Shown in pieces: positions 1 through 9,383 of a stretch of 64,000 bases of DNA. The DNA comes from Gemmatimonadaceae bacterium (GTDB lineage: Bacteria; Latescibacterota; UBA2968; UBA8231), in assembly GCA_026706075.1 (NCBI GenBank), contig JAPOZM010000016.1, forward strand, positions 28,090 to 92,089. The letters run 5' to 3'. How positions within the stretch are numbered: the first letter of the stretch is position 1; every line of letters starts with the position of its first letter. A program made the translations under genes and the position numbers. The notes beneath the pieces were generated by a model. That model was given only the letters and a program-made list of their open reading frames with translations. It was not told the origin of the DNA and searched no databases.

Positions 1-2596
1 CCATGCGCTCGACGAAGTCGACCAGGTCGCGGAAGACACCGTGATCGCGGCGCTCGGCCTCGACCGCCTCGAGGGCGGCGCGGCGGACGCCGCGCACGTG
101 CATCAGCCCGGGGCGGATGCGGCCGTCGCGGCCGACGTATTTCAGGCGCGAGTCGCCGATGTCCATGGGCAGGATGCGGCAGCCCCAGCGCCGGGCCTCG
201 TCGAGATAGACGTCGCGGCGGTAGAAGCCGTGGCCGTTGCTGATCACGGCGGCGAGGAACTGGGCCGGGTAGTGGGCCTTGAGCCAGGTGCACTGGAAGG
301 AGAGCTGGGCGTACGTGGCCGAGTGGCTCTTGCAGAAGCTGAAGCCGGTGAAGGAGCTGACGCGCTCCCACAGCTCATGCGCCTGGGCGGCGGTGAGGCC
401 GCTGTGGCCCATGCAGCCGGCGAGGAAGTCGCGCTCCGTGCGCCGCCACTGCTCCTCGGCCGGGGCGCCCTCGTGGAGGGAGTTCATCATCTTGCGGATG
501 CGGTCGGCCTGGGCGAAGCTCAGGCCCGCCACCTGGTGGCAGATCCTGGTCACGTCCTCCTGGAAGACGCAGACGTCGTGGGTCCGGCCCAGGATCGGTT
601 CGAGGGCGGGGTGCACGAACTCCCAGTCCCTGATGCCGGCCTTGGACTTGCGCTCGCGCTCGACGTAGGTGGCGGCGTACCGCGACCCGGCGGGGCGCAC
701 GAGGCTGGAGGTGATGGTGATCTCCTCGAAGGTCCCGGCCCGGGCCTTCTTGTTCAGCCGCGTCTGGGCCGGGCTCTCGATGTAGAAGATCCCCCTCGTC
801 CGGCCCTTGCGGATGACGTCCCGCACGGCGGGGTCGTCGCAGCACTTGTCCACGTCGAAGACCCCGGGGTCCTCCTCGCCCTGCTCGGCCAGCTGCCCCA
901 GGGCGTCGCGCAGGACCGAGAGCGAGCCGTTGCCGAGGATGTCGAACTTGATCAGCCCGAGCTCGTCGATGCCGTTGTGCATGTCGATCTGGGTGATGAC
1001 GCGGTCCTTGTCGCCGCCGGAGCGCTCGCAGGCGACGTGGCGGCGCATGGGCTGGTCGGTGATCAGCACGCCCCCCGGGTGCTGGCCCAGGAACCGCGGC
1101 TTGCCCCGGATGGTGGCGGCGAGCCGCCACAGGCGGCGGATCCCGGCGTCGTCGATGCGCGCCGAGCGGGACCCGCGGCCGCGGATGATGCGGGTGACCT
1201 CGTCGTCGGTGTAGCCGTGGACCTTGGCCGTCTCGCGGAAGGAGGCGCGCTCGCGGAAGTGGAGGGTGGTGCAGGTGACCGCCACGTGCTCCTCGCCCCA
1301 GCGCCGCCCGATGAACTTCTGCACCTCGTCGCGCTCGTCCCAGCCGAAGTCGAGATCGGCGTCGGGCGGCGAGGCGCGGTCCTCGTTGAGGAAGCGCTGG
1401 AAGTAGAGATCGTGGCGGATCGGATCGAGGTCGGAGACGCCGATGTTGTAGAACGTGATGCTGTTGGCGGCGCTGCCGCGCAGGATCGTGCAGTCCGTCG
1501 TCCGCCGGTAGCCGGAGGCGAAGCGCTCGTTGGCCCAGTCGCGGATCTCCTTGACGATCAGGAAGTACGACGGGTAGCCGAGCTTCTCGATCGTCTCCAG
1601 CTCCATGCGCTGGAGGCGGCGGGCCCGGGCGTACGTGCCGAGGCCGGCGTAGTTGCGCTCGAGCCCCGCCCAGGCCAGCCGCGCCAGGTGGCCGGCCGGC
1701 GTCTCCCCCCCCGGCACGTCGACGCGCGGCAGGATCCACTCGCCCAGGGGCAGCTCGATGGAGCCGCACTCCTCGGCGATGACCTCGGCGTTGGCCAGGG
1801 CCCGGCGGTGCGACGGAAAGGCCGCCGCCATCTGGCCGGCGCTGCGCAGGCAGGCCTGGGGCGAGGCGCACTCCCCGGGCCGCAGGCGCGACAGCGTCGA
1901 GTTGAGGCCGATCGCCGTGAGCAGCTGGTGCGTGGGCCACTGCCCCGGGTCGAGGAAGTAGCAGTCGTTCTGGGCGACCAGGGGCAGGTGCAGGGCCCGG
2001 GCGACGGCCTCGAGCTCGCGGCTGCGGCGGCGGGTGGCGGCCGAGTTGGCGATCAGCTCGCCGTAGAGGCGGTCCCGGTTGGGGGTGGCGGCCAGGGCGC
2101 CGAGGAGCCCGGGCGAGGAGGTGAGGAGCACGAAGTCGGGCCACTCGCGGGCGAAGACCTCGTCGAAGCGGAAGCGGTCGGCCTCGAGGTGGCGGCGGGT
2201 GACCACCTCGCACAGGTCGGCGTAGCCACGGGCGTTGCGGGCCAGCACGACGAGGCGCTCGCGCCCGTGGGAGCCGGCGCCGTCGGCCCGCGGCGACATC
2301 TCGGCGGGGCCGGCGCGGAGGCCCTCGTCCGCCGGGAGGCGGCCCCGCCGGGCGCGGGCGGCCAGGACCTCTCCGCGGCGCGGCTCGGTGAGCTCGACCC
2401 CGAGGACGGGCCGCAGGCCCTGGCGGCGGCACTCCTCGTAGTGGAGGACGAGCCCCGACATGCGGTCGGTGTCGGTGAGTCCCACGGCCGGCATCCCCAG
2501 CTCCCTCGCTCTCCCCACGATTTCGGGAATACCGGGGACGCCGGCGTGGAACGAAAACGACGAGTGGCAGTGCAGGTGGACGAAGCTCAACCCCAT
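1..2596 (-). CDS. dnaE: DNA polymerase III alpha subunit (DnaE-type), 3' end outside window
   Basis: Replicative or translesion C-family DNA polymerase; the first 865 residues are visible and the frame stays open to the window edge. The ATG at 2596-2594 gives an N-terminal PHP domain (HLHCHSSFSF at residues 7-16, then VGLTDTDRMSG). The polymerase core contains PDADLDF near residue 411, matching the PDIDIDF motif that supplies two catalytic aspartates in DnaE. Further on are GLIKFDILG, IRKMMNS and GFSFCKSHSATYA, all typical of the fingers and palm. Several positions differ from housekeeping DnaE (PDADLDF, the QNDCYFLDP segment), so a DnaE2/ImuC-type or other divergent branch is possible. The OB and tau-binding region that would decide is off the window. 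No ImuA/ImuB partner is visible. A longer frame starting at 2651 in another phase encodes no recognisable motif and is a shadow. Confidence 0.9.
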   Translation of the reverse strand, partial: MGLSFVHLHCHSSFSFHAGVPGIPEIVGRARELGMPAVGLTDTDRMSGLVLHYEECRRQGLRPVLGVELTEPRRGEVLAARARRGRLPADEGLRAGPAEMSPRADGAGSHGRERLVVLARNARGYADLCEVVTRRHLEADRFRFDEVFAREWPDFVLLTSSPGLLGALAATPNRDRLYGELIANSAATRRRSRELEAVARALHLPLVAQNDCYFLDPGQWPTHQLLTAIGLNSTLSRLRPGECASPQACLRSAGQMAAAFPSHRRALANAEVIAEECGSIELPLGEWILPRVDVPGGETPAGHLARLAWAGLERNYAGLGTYARARRLQRMELETIEKLGYPSYFLIVKEIRDWANERFASGYRRTTDCTILRGSAANSITFYNIGVSDLDPIRHDLYFQRFLNEDRASPPDADLDFGWDERDEVQKFIGRRWGEEHVAVTCTTLHFRERASFRETAKVHGYTDDEVTRIIRGRGSRSARIDDAGIRRLWRLAATIRGKPRFLGQHPGGVLITDQPMRRHVACERSGGDKDRVITQIDMHNGIDELGLIKFDILGNGSLSVLRDALGQLAEQGEEDPGVFDVDKCCDDPAVRDVIRKGRTRGIFYIESPAQTRLNKKARAGTFEEITITSSLVRPAGSRYAATYVERERKSKAGIRDWEFVHPALEPILGRTHDVCVFQEDVTRICHQVAGLSFAQADRIRKMMNSLHEGAPAEEQWRRTERDFLAGCMGHSGLTAAQAHELWERVSSFTGFSFCKSHSATYAQLSFQCTWLKAHYPAQFLAAVISNGHGFYRRDVYLDEARRWGCRILPMDIGDSRLKYVGRDGRIRPGLMHVRGVRRAALEAVEAERRDHGVFRDLVDFVERM

Positions 2597-2730
2597 CTCC
2601 CGGATAGCTGCACATATGGATATCGGTCGTGCAGAACCGGGTCAAGGGCAAAACGGCGGTCCGTCGGAGGGACCGGCTCGTGAGAGAGATCCTGCGGGTG
2701 AAACGGAGGATGCCCGGCGGGGCCGGGCCG

Positions 2731-3774
2731 CTAGCTCAGCCGCGAGGCAGGCTCGGCTGTCCCGAGGTCGAGGGCCAGGATCCCGATGGGACTGTTGCCC
2801 ACTTGGAGGACCTCGAGCGGAGAGAGATGTCCGGTCTCGTCGTCGATGCGGTAGGTGGCCAGCTTGCCGGAGCCCTCGCCGAGAGCCAGCAGGTAGGCGC
2901 CGTCGGGATCGAGGGTGAAGGAGCGCGGCGTCGGCTCGGTGGGCGTGTGGCTGATCGGCTCCAGCGCCCCCGTCGACCCGTCGACGGAGAAGGCGGCGAT
3001 CGAATCGTGCCCGCGGTTGGAGGCGTAGAGGTACTCCCCCGTGGGAGTGATGCGGATCTCCGCCCCGGTGTTCTCGCCCTCGAAGCCCGTGGGCAGGGTC
3101 GGCACGTTCTGGAACCGCGTCAGCGTCCCCTTGCGGGTATCGAGCTCATACGCCGAGACCGAGGAGCTCTGCTCGTTGACGAAGTAGACCACGTCCATGG
3201 CCGGGTGGAAGCAGAAGTGACGCGGCCCCTCTCCCGGGGGCGGCTCGAGCCGCTGGCCCGCCGGGTTCGAGGAGAGTCGGCCGGTCTTGTCGTCGAAGCG
3301 CAGCTGGTAGATCAGGTTCGGCCCGGCCGTGTGGGGTACGAAGGCGAAGCGGTTGCCGGCGTCGATCTGGATCGAGTGGGCACGCTCGGCCGTCTTGATG
3401 TTCATCACCGCCGGCGTGCCGACGGAGCCGTCGCGGCGGATCGGATGCACCGCGGCCATGCCGGCGCGGTAGTAGGAGGTGAACAGGAAGCGGCCGCTGG
3501 CGTCGGTGGAGAGGTAGCACGGGTCTGACTCCAGCGGCGCCGTGCCGAGGGGCGCGAGCCGTCCGCTGCCCTTGTCCAGGCGAAAGGCCGCCGCCTGGCG
3601 GCCGCCGCGCAGGCCGGCGTACAGGAACCGCTGCTGCGGGTCGACGCACAGGGGGCCGGGACCGGCGCCGGCGGCGACGATGGCGTACGAGTCGAGGGCC
3701 CCGGTCTCGGGGTCCATGGCGTAGACGTTGATGCGGTCCTCGGTGCTGAGCGATACGTATACGTAGTACGGCAT
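2731..3774 (-). CDS. Lactonase-family seven-bladed beta-propeller (YbhE/Pgl-like)
   Basis: A 347-residue protein of the lactonase family (PF10282), whose founding members hydrolyse 6-phosphogluconolactone or muconolactones. It begins MPYYVYVSLSTEDRINVYAM, the usual first blade, and shows repeated blade signatures such as GPGPLCVDPQQRFLYAG, EIRITPTGEYLYASNRGHDS and PRSFTLDPDGAYLLALGEGS. No signal peptide is evident, so it is probably cytoplasmic. A strong purine-rich site (GAGGAGAGGG) lies just upstream of the ATG. It is followed after 134 bp by the polymerase gene on the same strand. No pentose-phosphate genes flank it, so the true substrate is open; 6-phosphogluconolactonase activity is only the family default. 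Confidence 0.85.
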   Translation of the reverse strand: MPYYVYVSLSTEDRINVYAMDPETGALDSYAIVAAGAGPGPLCVDPQQRFLYAGLRGGRQAAAFRLDKGSGRLAPLGTAPLESDPCYLSTDASGRFLFTSYYRAGMAAVHPIRRDGSVGTPAVMNIKTAERAHSIQIDAGNRFAFVPHTAGPNLIYQLRFDDKTGRLSSNPAGQRLEPPPGEGPRHFCFHPAMDVVYFVNEQSSSVSAYELDTRKGTLTRFQNVPTLPTGFEGENTGAEIRITPTGEYLYASNRGHDSIAAFSVDGSTGALEPISHTPTEPTPRSFTLDPDGAYLLALGEGSGKLATYRIDDETGHLSPLEVLQVGNSPIGILALDLGTAEPASRLS

Positions 3775-3860
3775 TCCCTCTCCTCGAGGTGGAAGATCGG
3801 ACCGGAAGGCGGCCCCGGCGCCGGGCCGGGGCAGGCCCGCGCGGGAGGGTCGAGGCGGTC

Positions 3861-4124
3861 TTAGCGCCGCCGCCGACGGCGCTTGGGACGGAAGGGACGC
3901 TTCCCGGGCTGAAACTCGCTGATGCCGAGCGAATGCCCCAGAAGCTCCTGGCCGTCGAGGTTCGTGATCGCCTCCTTGGCGGCCGACTTGCTCGGCATGT
4001 CCACGAGACCCCGGCCCCGGTCCCTCTGGATCTCCACGGCGGAGACCTTGCCGAAGATCTCGAAGAGCGTGCGCAGGTCGTCCTCGGTGGCGTTGCTGGC
4101 CAGGTTGTCGACGGCGAGTCTCAT
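3861..4124 (-). CDS. Small RNA-binding protein with one RRM domain
   Basis: An 87-residue single-RRM protein of the type found in cyanobacteria and other bacteria, thought to bind RNA in the cytoplasm. RNP2 is the N-terminal LAVDNL (residues 3-8) and RNP1 is RGRGLVDM (about 37-44); the domain ends near residue 72. A strongly basic tail follows (KRPFRPKRRRRRR), which would aid nucleic-acid binding. RNP1 lacks the usual aromatic residues (normally KGFGFV), so stacking with bases may be weaker. The ATG at 4124 is preceded by GGAAAGGA at good spacing; in-frame starts further upstream would add non-homologous residues. It appears to be monocistronic between two propeller genes. Confidence 0.88.
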   Translation of the reverse strand: MRLAVDNLASNATEDDLRTLFEIFGKVSAVEIQRDRGRGLVDMPSKSAAKEAITNLDGQELLGHSLGISEFQPGKRPFRPKRRRRRR

Positions 4125-4266
4125 GGAGTCCTTTCCGCCGCCCGGCGGAGCCGACGGGACGGCGAAAAAAGCAGGGCGGCGGCTGGCGGCCGCCTGGAAG
4201 CGCGGCGGCTCGCGGAGCCTTCGAATATAGGGGCCGGCGCCGGTCTCACCAAGGTGACGAGACGCC

Positions 4267-5595
4267 TCAGCCTCCTCCGGACCCGTCGATGCAGTACAGG
4301 TGCGCGGCGGTGCGGATGAACAGCTGCGAGCCCGCCACCGCCGGCGAGGACAAGGTGAACGACCCGTCGAGGGGGTTGGTGGCCAAGTGTCCGTACTCGG
4401 CGGCGGCGGCCAGCACCGTGGTGACGCCGTCCTCGTTGAGCACGTAGAGCTTGCCGTCGGCCACCACCGGCGAGGCGCTGACGCGGCCCTGGGCGGTGCG
4501 CTCCGGCCCCCACACGACCCGGCCGGTGCGCGCGTCGAGGGCGGTCGCCAGGCCGCGGTCGTCGACCATGTAGAAACGGGTGCCGTCGCAGGCGGCGGTG
4601 GGCACGTCGGGGGCTCCGGCCCCCTCCCAGCGCCAGGCCAGGTCGTCCTGGCCGACGCGGCCCTCCTCGCCGACCCGGAAGGCCAGGAGCGGCTTCTTGC
4701 GGCTCTGGGCATAGACCATGCCGCCCACGGCGATCGGCGACCCGACGATGCGGTAGTTCCCCTCCCGGCCCGGGTTGAGGCCGCCGACGCGCCACAGCTC
4801 CCGCCCCGAGGCCGGGTCGTGGCCGGTGAGGTAGTCGCCGCCGGAGACGACGATCTGCTCGCCGGCCCCCGTGCTCAGCACGGCCGGGGTCGTGTACGCG
4901 TCCGGCGACTCGGCAGGCGCGTCCGTGGGCCGCTCGACCCGCCAGGCCAGCTCGCCGGTGGCGCCGTCGAAGGCGGCGACGTACGACGGGGCGTCGGTGC
5001 GCATCCCGTGCAGGACCTCGACGATCAGGCGGCCGCCGTGCAGGGCCGGCGACGAGGCGTAGCCCCACATGAGGCCGAACTCCCCGAACTCGGCCTGCAG
5101 GTCCCGCCGCCAGACCGGCTCGCCCTCCATGGTGAAGGCGGCGACCACGCCGGTGCCGGTCACCGCCCAGACGTGGTTCCCGTCGGTGACCGGCGAGGGC
5201 GACGTGTTGTTGTGCTTGCGCCAGGTGCGGTTGCCCTCGGCGAGGACGGCGCGCCACAGCTCCTTGCCGTCGGCCCGGGACAGGCACAGCAGCAACAGGT
5301 CGTCGCCGCCCGGATCGCGCTTGCGCCGGCGGCCCTGCTCCGCGGGCGCCGGGCCGGCCTCCGGGGCCGAAGGCGAGGTGACGAAGACGCGGTCGCCCCA
5401 GACGATGGGGGTGCCGCCGCTCCAGGAGGGCAGCGGGGCCTTCCACAGGACGCCCTCGGAGGCGCTCCACTGGGACGGCAGGCCGGTGGCTTGGCTGACC
5501 CCGTTCTGGTGGGGCCCGCGCCACTGGGGCCAGTTGTCCGCGGCGGCGGCGGAGGCGACGGCGGCCAGCAGGATCGAGGGGATCAGGGTTCTCAT
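4267..5595 (-). CDS. Secreted PQQ-like beta-propeller protein 1 (BamB-like)
   Basis: A 442-residue protein starting at ATG 5595 with a clear signal peptide (MRTLIPSILLAAVASAAAA) followed by DNWPQWRGPHQNGVS, the entry motif of many planctomycete-like PQQ-propeller proteins. Blade motifs of the form ALDARTGRVVW and VADGKLYVLNEDGVTTVLAA recur to the C-terminus. Family members share the fold of BamB and quinoprotein dehydrogenases, but I see no adjacent-cysteine pair or catalytic Asp set typical of PQQ alcohol dehydrogenases, so a binding or scaffolding role in the cell envelope is as likely as catalysis. It is transcribed divergently from the next propeller gene across a 163-bp region that probably holds both promoters. 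It is one of six related propellers within 22 kb. Confidence 0.85.
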   Translation of the reverse strand: MRTLIPSILLAAVASAAAADNWPQWRGPHQNGVSQATGLPSQWSASEGVLWKAPLPSWSGGTPIVWGDRVFVTSPSAPEAGPAPAEQGRRRKRDPGGDDLLLLCLSRADGKELWRAVLAEGNRTWRKHNNTSPSPVTDGNHVWAVTGTGVVAAFTMEGEPVWRRDLQAEFGEFGLMWGYASSPALHGGRLIVEVLHGMRTDAPSYVAAFDGATGELAWRVERPTDAPAESPDAYTTPAVLSTGAGEQIVVSGGDYLTGHDPASGRELWRVGGLNPGREGNYRIVGSPIAVGGMVYAQSRKKPLLAFRVGEEGRVGQDDLAWRWEGAGAPDVPTAACDGTRFYMVDDRGLATALDARTGRVVWGPERTAQGRVSASPVVADGKLYVLNEDGVTTVLAAAAEYGHLATNPLDGSFTLSSPAVAGSQLFIRTAAHLYCIDGSGGG

Positions 5596-5758
5596 GGGAT
5601 GGCTCCGGCTTGGTTCCGTTGAGGGCGACTTCGCCCGAAAGGTACGACACGGGCGGTGTCGAGTCCGGGGACCCGCCGGCAGGGCGCCTTGCGGGCCCGA
5701 TTCTTGGCGGGGGTTTCCTTCGAGGGGTATTTTCGAGCGCCACCCGAGCCGACATCCA

Positions 5759-7957
5759 GTGAAGCCCACACCCTTTCACCTCCTCCTCTGCGCCGCCCTC
5801 GGCCCCCTCCTGCTGGCCGCCCCGGGCTGGAGCGCCTGGCCCGCCTGGCGCGGGCCCTTCCAGAACGGCGGCGCCCCGGAGACCGGCCTCGTCGAGTCCT
5901 GGACGCCGGGCGGCCCCGGCCAGGTCTGGAAGGCCGCCTTCACCGGCCGCTCCACCCCCGTCGTCCTCGACGGCCGGGTCTTCGTCACCGGCCGCGTGGG
6001 CCGGGACGTCACCGAGCAGGAGCGGATCGCCGCCTTCGACGCGGCCACCGGCGAGCTGCTGTGGGAGGACCGCTTCAACGTCTTCCACACGACGATCCCC
6101 TTCAACCGCGTCGGCTGGGCCAGCCCGGCGGCCGACCCGCGGACAGGGCGCATCTACGTCCACGGCGTGCAGGGGCTTCTGCGCTGTTACACCCGGGACG
6201 GCGAGTTGCTGTGGGAGCGCTCCCTGACCGAGGAGTTCGGCCGCATCTCCGGGTACGGCGGCCGCGTGCAGACCCCCGTCGTCGCCGGCGGCCTGGTGAT
6301 CGTCAACTTCCTCAGCAGCGGCTGGGGCGCCCACGGCGTGCCCCGAGACCGCTACTTCGCCTTCGATGGGGAGACGGGCGAGGTCGTCTGGGTCTCGGCC
6401 CCGGGCGGGCGCCCCCTCGACACGACCTACTCGACCCCCGTGGTCGCCGAGATCGGGGGCGAGCGGCTGGTCGTCGCCGGCAACGCCGACGGCTCGGTCT
6501 ACGCCATGCGCCTGGGCACGGGCGAGAAGCTCTGGGGGTTCCGGCTGAGCCGCCGCGGCCTGAACGCCGCCGTGGTGGTCGGCGGTGACCGCGTCTACGC
6601 CAGCCACGGCGAGGAGAACGTCGACGGCAGCACCATGGGGCGCGTCGTCTGCATCGACGGGCGCGGCCGGGGGGACGTGACCGGCACCCACGAGCTGTGG
6701 CGCTACGACGCCCTGTGCGGGTACGCCTCGCCGGCCCTGTCCGACGGCGTCCTCTACGCGATCGACAACTCCGGGAACCTGCACGCCCTCGACGCCGACA
6801 GCGGCCGGCGGCGCTGGCACCGCAATCTCGGCACCGTGGGCAGGGGCTCCCCGGTGGTCGCCGACGGCAAGCTCTACGCCACCACCGTCAACGGGCGCTT
6901 CCACATCCTCCGCCCGGGGGAGACCGACGGCGAGCTGCTCGACAGCGACCAGGTCCTGGCGCCCGACGGCGGGCCGGCGGAGATCTTCGGCTCCCCGGCC
7001 GTGGCCCACGGCCGCGTCTACTTCACCACCGACGAGGGGCTGTACTGCCTCGGCGACGGACCGGCGGCCGAGGAGGGGCGGGCGCGGCCGGCGCCACAGA
7101 CGGCGGAGGGCCCTGCCGGGGAGGCCGTGGGGCTGCAGCTGGTCCCCGCCGAGAGCACGGTCGAGCCGGGCGGCTCCGTGCGCTTCGAGGCGCGCCTCGT
7201 CGACGCCATGGGGCGGGTCACCGGCGCCGCCGAGGGCGGGACCTGGTCGGCGGAGGGTCTGGCCGGCACCCTCAGCGATGGCGTGTTCACCGCCGATGCC
7301 GGCCCCGACCACGGGGGCGCGGTCAACCTGAGCGCCGGCGGCTTCACGGCCGGCGCCCGGGTGCGCGTGCTCACGCGGGGATCGTGGAGCCTCGACTTCG
7401 GGGCGGCCGGCGCCGTCGAGGACCGGCCGGTCCCCGGGCACTGGATCGGCTCGGCGGGCGGCAAGTTCCTCCTGCGCCGGGTGGAGGGCGAGGATCTGCT
7501 CCACAAGCCTTTCGCCCGCCGCGGCCTGCAGCGCTCCAACGTCTACCTCGGGCCCGCGGACCTGAGCGGCTACACCATCCAGGCCTCGATGATGGGCGAC
7601 CGGCACCGGCGCAACCTCCCGGACATGGGCCTCGTCGCCCAGCGCTACACCCTCGACCTGATGGGCAACCACCAGCAGCTCCAGGTCCGCTCCTGGGCCT
7701 CGGACCTGCGCATGGCCGCCAGCGTCCCCTTCGAGTGGGAGAGCGGCGTCTGGTACACCATGAAGATGCGGGTCGACCTCGAATCCGAAGGGGCCGTGGT
7801 GCGGGGCAAGGTCTGGCGCCGGGAGGCCCCGGAGCCCGCCGCCTGGACGATCGAGGCCCCCGACCCGCTGCCGAACCGCCAGGGCGCGCCCGGCCTCTAC
7901 GGCCACTCGGCCGCCGAGATCTACTACGACGACGTGGTGCTGAGGATCGATGACTAG
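5759..7957 (+). CDS. Secreted PQQ-like propeller with Ig-like and C-terminal jelly-roll domains
   Basis: A 732-residue multidomain exported protein. The GTG at 5759 is chosen because it gives a signal peptide (VKPTPFHLLLCAALGPLLLA) directly before WPAWRGPFQNGG; longer in-frame extensions run through the divergent intergenic region. Residues of about 30-435 are a PQQ-like propeller with motifs such as AFDAATGELLWEDRF and ALDADSGRRRWHRN. Residues of about 455-535 look like a bacterial Ig-like (Big_2-type) module (TVEPGGSVRFEARLVDAMG). Residues of about 540-732 resemble a DUF1080/LamG-like carbohydrate-binding jelly roll ending EIYYDDVVLRID. The composition suggests a cell-surface polysaccharide-interacting protein. 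It is the first gene of the ten-gene block and overlaps the next gene by 8 bp (stop TAG inside ATGACTAG). Confidence 0.82.
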   Translation: MKPTPFHLLLCAALGPLLLAAPGWSAWPAWRGPFQNGGAPETGLVESWTPGGPGQVWKAAFTGRSTPVVLDGRVFVTGRVGRDVTEQERIAAFDAATGELLWEDRFNVFHTTIPFNRVGWASPAADPRTGRIYVHGVQGLLRCYTRDGELLWERSLTEEFGRISGYGGRVQTPVVAGGLVIVNFLSSGWGAHGVPRDRYFAFDGETGEVVWVSAPGGRPLDTTYSTPVVAEIGGERLVVAGNADGSVYAMRLGTGEKLWGFRLSRRGLNAAVVVGGDRVYASHGEENVDGSTMGRVVCIDGRGRGDVTGTHELWRYDALCGYASPALSDGVLYAIDNSGNLHALDADSGRRRWHRNLGTVGRGSPVVADGKLYATTVNGRFHILRPGETDGELLDSDQVLAPDGGPAEIFGSPAVAHGRVYFTTDEGLYCLGDGPAAEEGRARPAPQTAEGPAGEAVGLQLVPAESTVEPGGSVRFEARLVDAMGRVTGAAEGGTWSAEGLAGTLSDGVFTADAGPDHGGAVNLSAGGFTAGARVRVLTRGSWSLDFGAAGAVEDRPVPGHWIGSAGGKFLLRRVEGEDLLHKPFARRGLQRSNVYLGPADLSGYTIQASMMGDRHRRNLPDMGLVAQRYTLDLMGNHQQLQVRSWASDLRMAASVPFEWESGVWYTMKMRVDLESEGAVVRGKVWRREAPEPAAWTIEAPDPLPNRQGAPGLYGHSAAEIYYDDVVLRIDD

Positions 7958-9383
7958 ACGGAACTACCTCCTCCTTCTGACGGCGGCCCTCGCCGCCGCC
8001 CTTCCCGCCGGCGCCCAGGAGGCGATGTGGGGACACACCGGGGCCCGCAACATGGTCTCCGAAGCGGTCGGCCTGCCCGTCGAGTGGGACGTGACCACGG
8101 GCGAGGGCGTGCTCTGGTCCGCCCCCCTCGGCTCCCAGACCTACGCCGGCCCCCTGCTGGCGGGCGGCAAGCTCTTCGTGGGCACCAACAACCAGGGCCT
8201 GCGCGACCCCCGGCTCACCGGCGACCGCGGGGTGCTCATGGCCTTCGCCCGGCCCGGGGGCGCCTTCCTGTGGCAGTCGACCCACACCAAGCTGCCCGCC
8301 GGCCGCGTCAACGACTGGCCCCAGCAGGGCATCTGCTCCACCCCCTACATCGACGGCGACCGCCTCTACTACGTCTCCAACCAGGCGCAGGTGGTCTGCG
8401 TCGACACCGAGGGCTTCGCCGACGGCGAGAACGACGGCCCCCTCACGGGCGAGGCCTCCACCGGCCCGGCCGACGCCGACCTCGTCTGGTCCTTCGACAT
8501 GATCGAGGAGCTCGACGTCTTCCCCCACAACCTGGCCACCTGCTCCCCCGCCGGCCTCGGCGACCTCCTCTTCGTGGTCACCTCCAACGGCGTCGACGAG
8601 GGCCACGTCCACATCCCCTCGCCCTTCGCCCCCTCCTTCATCGCCCTGCGCAAGTCCACCGGCGAGCTGGTGTGGGAGGACGCCTCCCCCGGCATGGGGA
8701 TCCTCCACGGCCAGTGGTCGAACCCGGCCATCGGCACCATGGGGGGCCGCCCGCAGGTCCTGTTTCCCGGCGGCGACGGCTGGCTCTACTCCTTCGAGCC
8801 GGAGACCGGCAAGCTGATCTGGAAGTTCGACTGCAACCCCAAGGACTCGGTCTGGGAGCTGGGAGGCCGGGGCACGCGCAACAACCTGATCTCGACGCCG
8901 GTCATCGTCGGCGACCGCGTCTACCTAGGCGTCGGCCAGGACCCGGAGCACGGCGAGGGCCGGGGCAACCTGTGGTGCATCGACGGCACCGGCACCGGCG
9001 ACGTGACCGGGTCCCACGCGCTCTGGCATCTGGGCGGCGAGGAGTACAACCGCACCATGTCGACCGCGGCCGTCCACGACGGCCTGCTCTACATCGCCGA
9101 CCTCAGCGGCTTCGTCTACTGCCTGGACGCCGCCACCGGCGAGAAGAGGTGGACCTACGACACCTTCGCCGCCATCTGGGGCTCCCCCCTCGTGGCCGAC
9201 GGCAAGGTCTACATCGGCGACGAGGACGGCGACGTGACGATCTTCCGGGCCGGCCCCGAGCTGGAGGTGATCGCCGAGATCAACATGGGCAGCGCCATGT
9301 ACACCACCCCGGCGGCCGAGGACGGCATCCTCTACCTGGCCTCGCGCAACACCCTCTTCGCCCTGGGCTCGCCCCGGCCGTGA
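7950..9383 (+). CDS. Secreted PQQ-like beta-propeller protein
   Basis: A 477-residue propeller with a signal peptide (MTRRNYLLLLTAALAAALPA, cleavage near GAQE). Repeated blade motifs include YCLDAATGEKRWTYDTF, VADGKVYIGDEDGDV and IGTMGGRPQVLFPGGDG. It differs from the other paralogues in lacking the WPxxRGP entry; instead MWGHTGARNMVSEAVGLPVEW follows the signal peptide in two halves. It retains several blade loops with acidic residues (for example CVDTEGFADGENDGP), which may bind calcium. It overlaps the upstream gene by 8 bp and the downstream adenylating enzyme by 4 bp (GTGA), implying translational coupling, so its export to the envelope seems functionally tied to the cytoplasmic enzymes encoded next to it. 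Its ligand is unknown. Confidence 0.82.
   Translation: MTRRNYLLLLTAALAAALPAGAQEAMWGHTGARNMVSEAVGLPVEWDVTTGEGVLWSAPLGSQTYAGPLLAGGKLFVGTNNQGLRDPRLTGDRGVLMAFARPGGAFLWQSTHTKLPAGRVNDWPQQGICSTPYIDGDRLYYVSNQAQVVCVDTEGFADGENDGPLTGEASTGPADADLVWSFDMIEELDVFPHNLATCSPAGLGDLLFVVTSNGVDEGHVHIPSPFAPSFIALRKSTGELVWEDASPGMGILHGQWSNPAIGTMGGRPQVLFPGGDGWLYSFEPETGKLIWKFDCNPKDSVWELGGRGTRNNLISTPVIVGDRVYLGVGQDPEHGEGRGNLWCIDGTGTGDVTGSHALWHLGGEEYNRTMSTAAVHDGLLYIADLSGFVYCLDAATGEKRWTYDTFAAIWGSPLVADGKVYIGDEDGDVTIFRAGPELEVIAEINMGSAMYTTPAAEDGILYLASRNTLFALGSPRP

Noticed and set aside
375..2651. Minus-strand frame of 758 codons in another phase
   Set aside because: Arg/Pro-rich translation with no motifs; it overlaps the DnaE frame that begins at 2596.
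41..2683. Long plus-strand open frame of 880 codons
   Set aside because: Ala/Val/Gly/Glu-rich translation without motifs; it is antisense to the polymerase gene, which carries PHP and polymerase motifs. A high-GC shadow.
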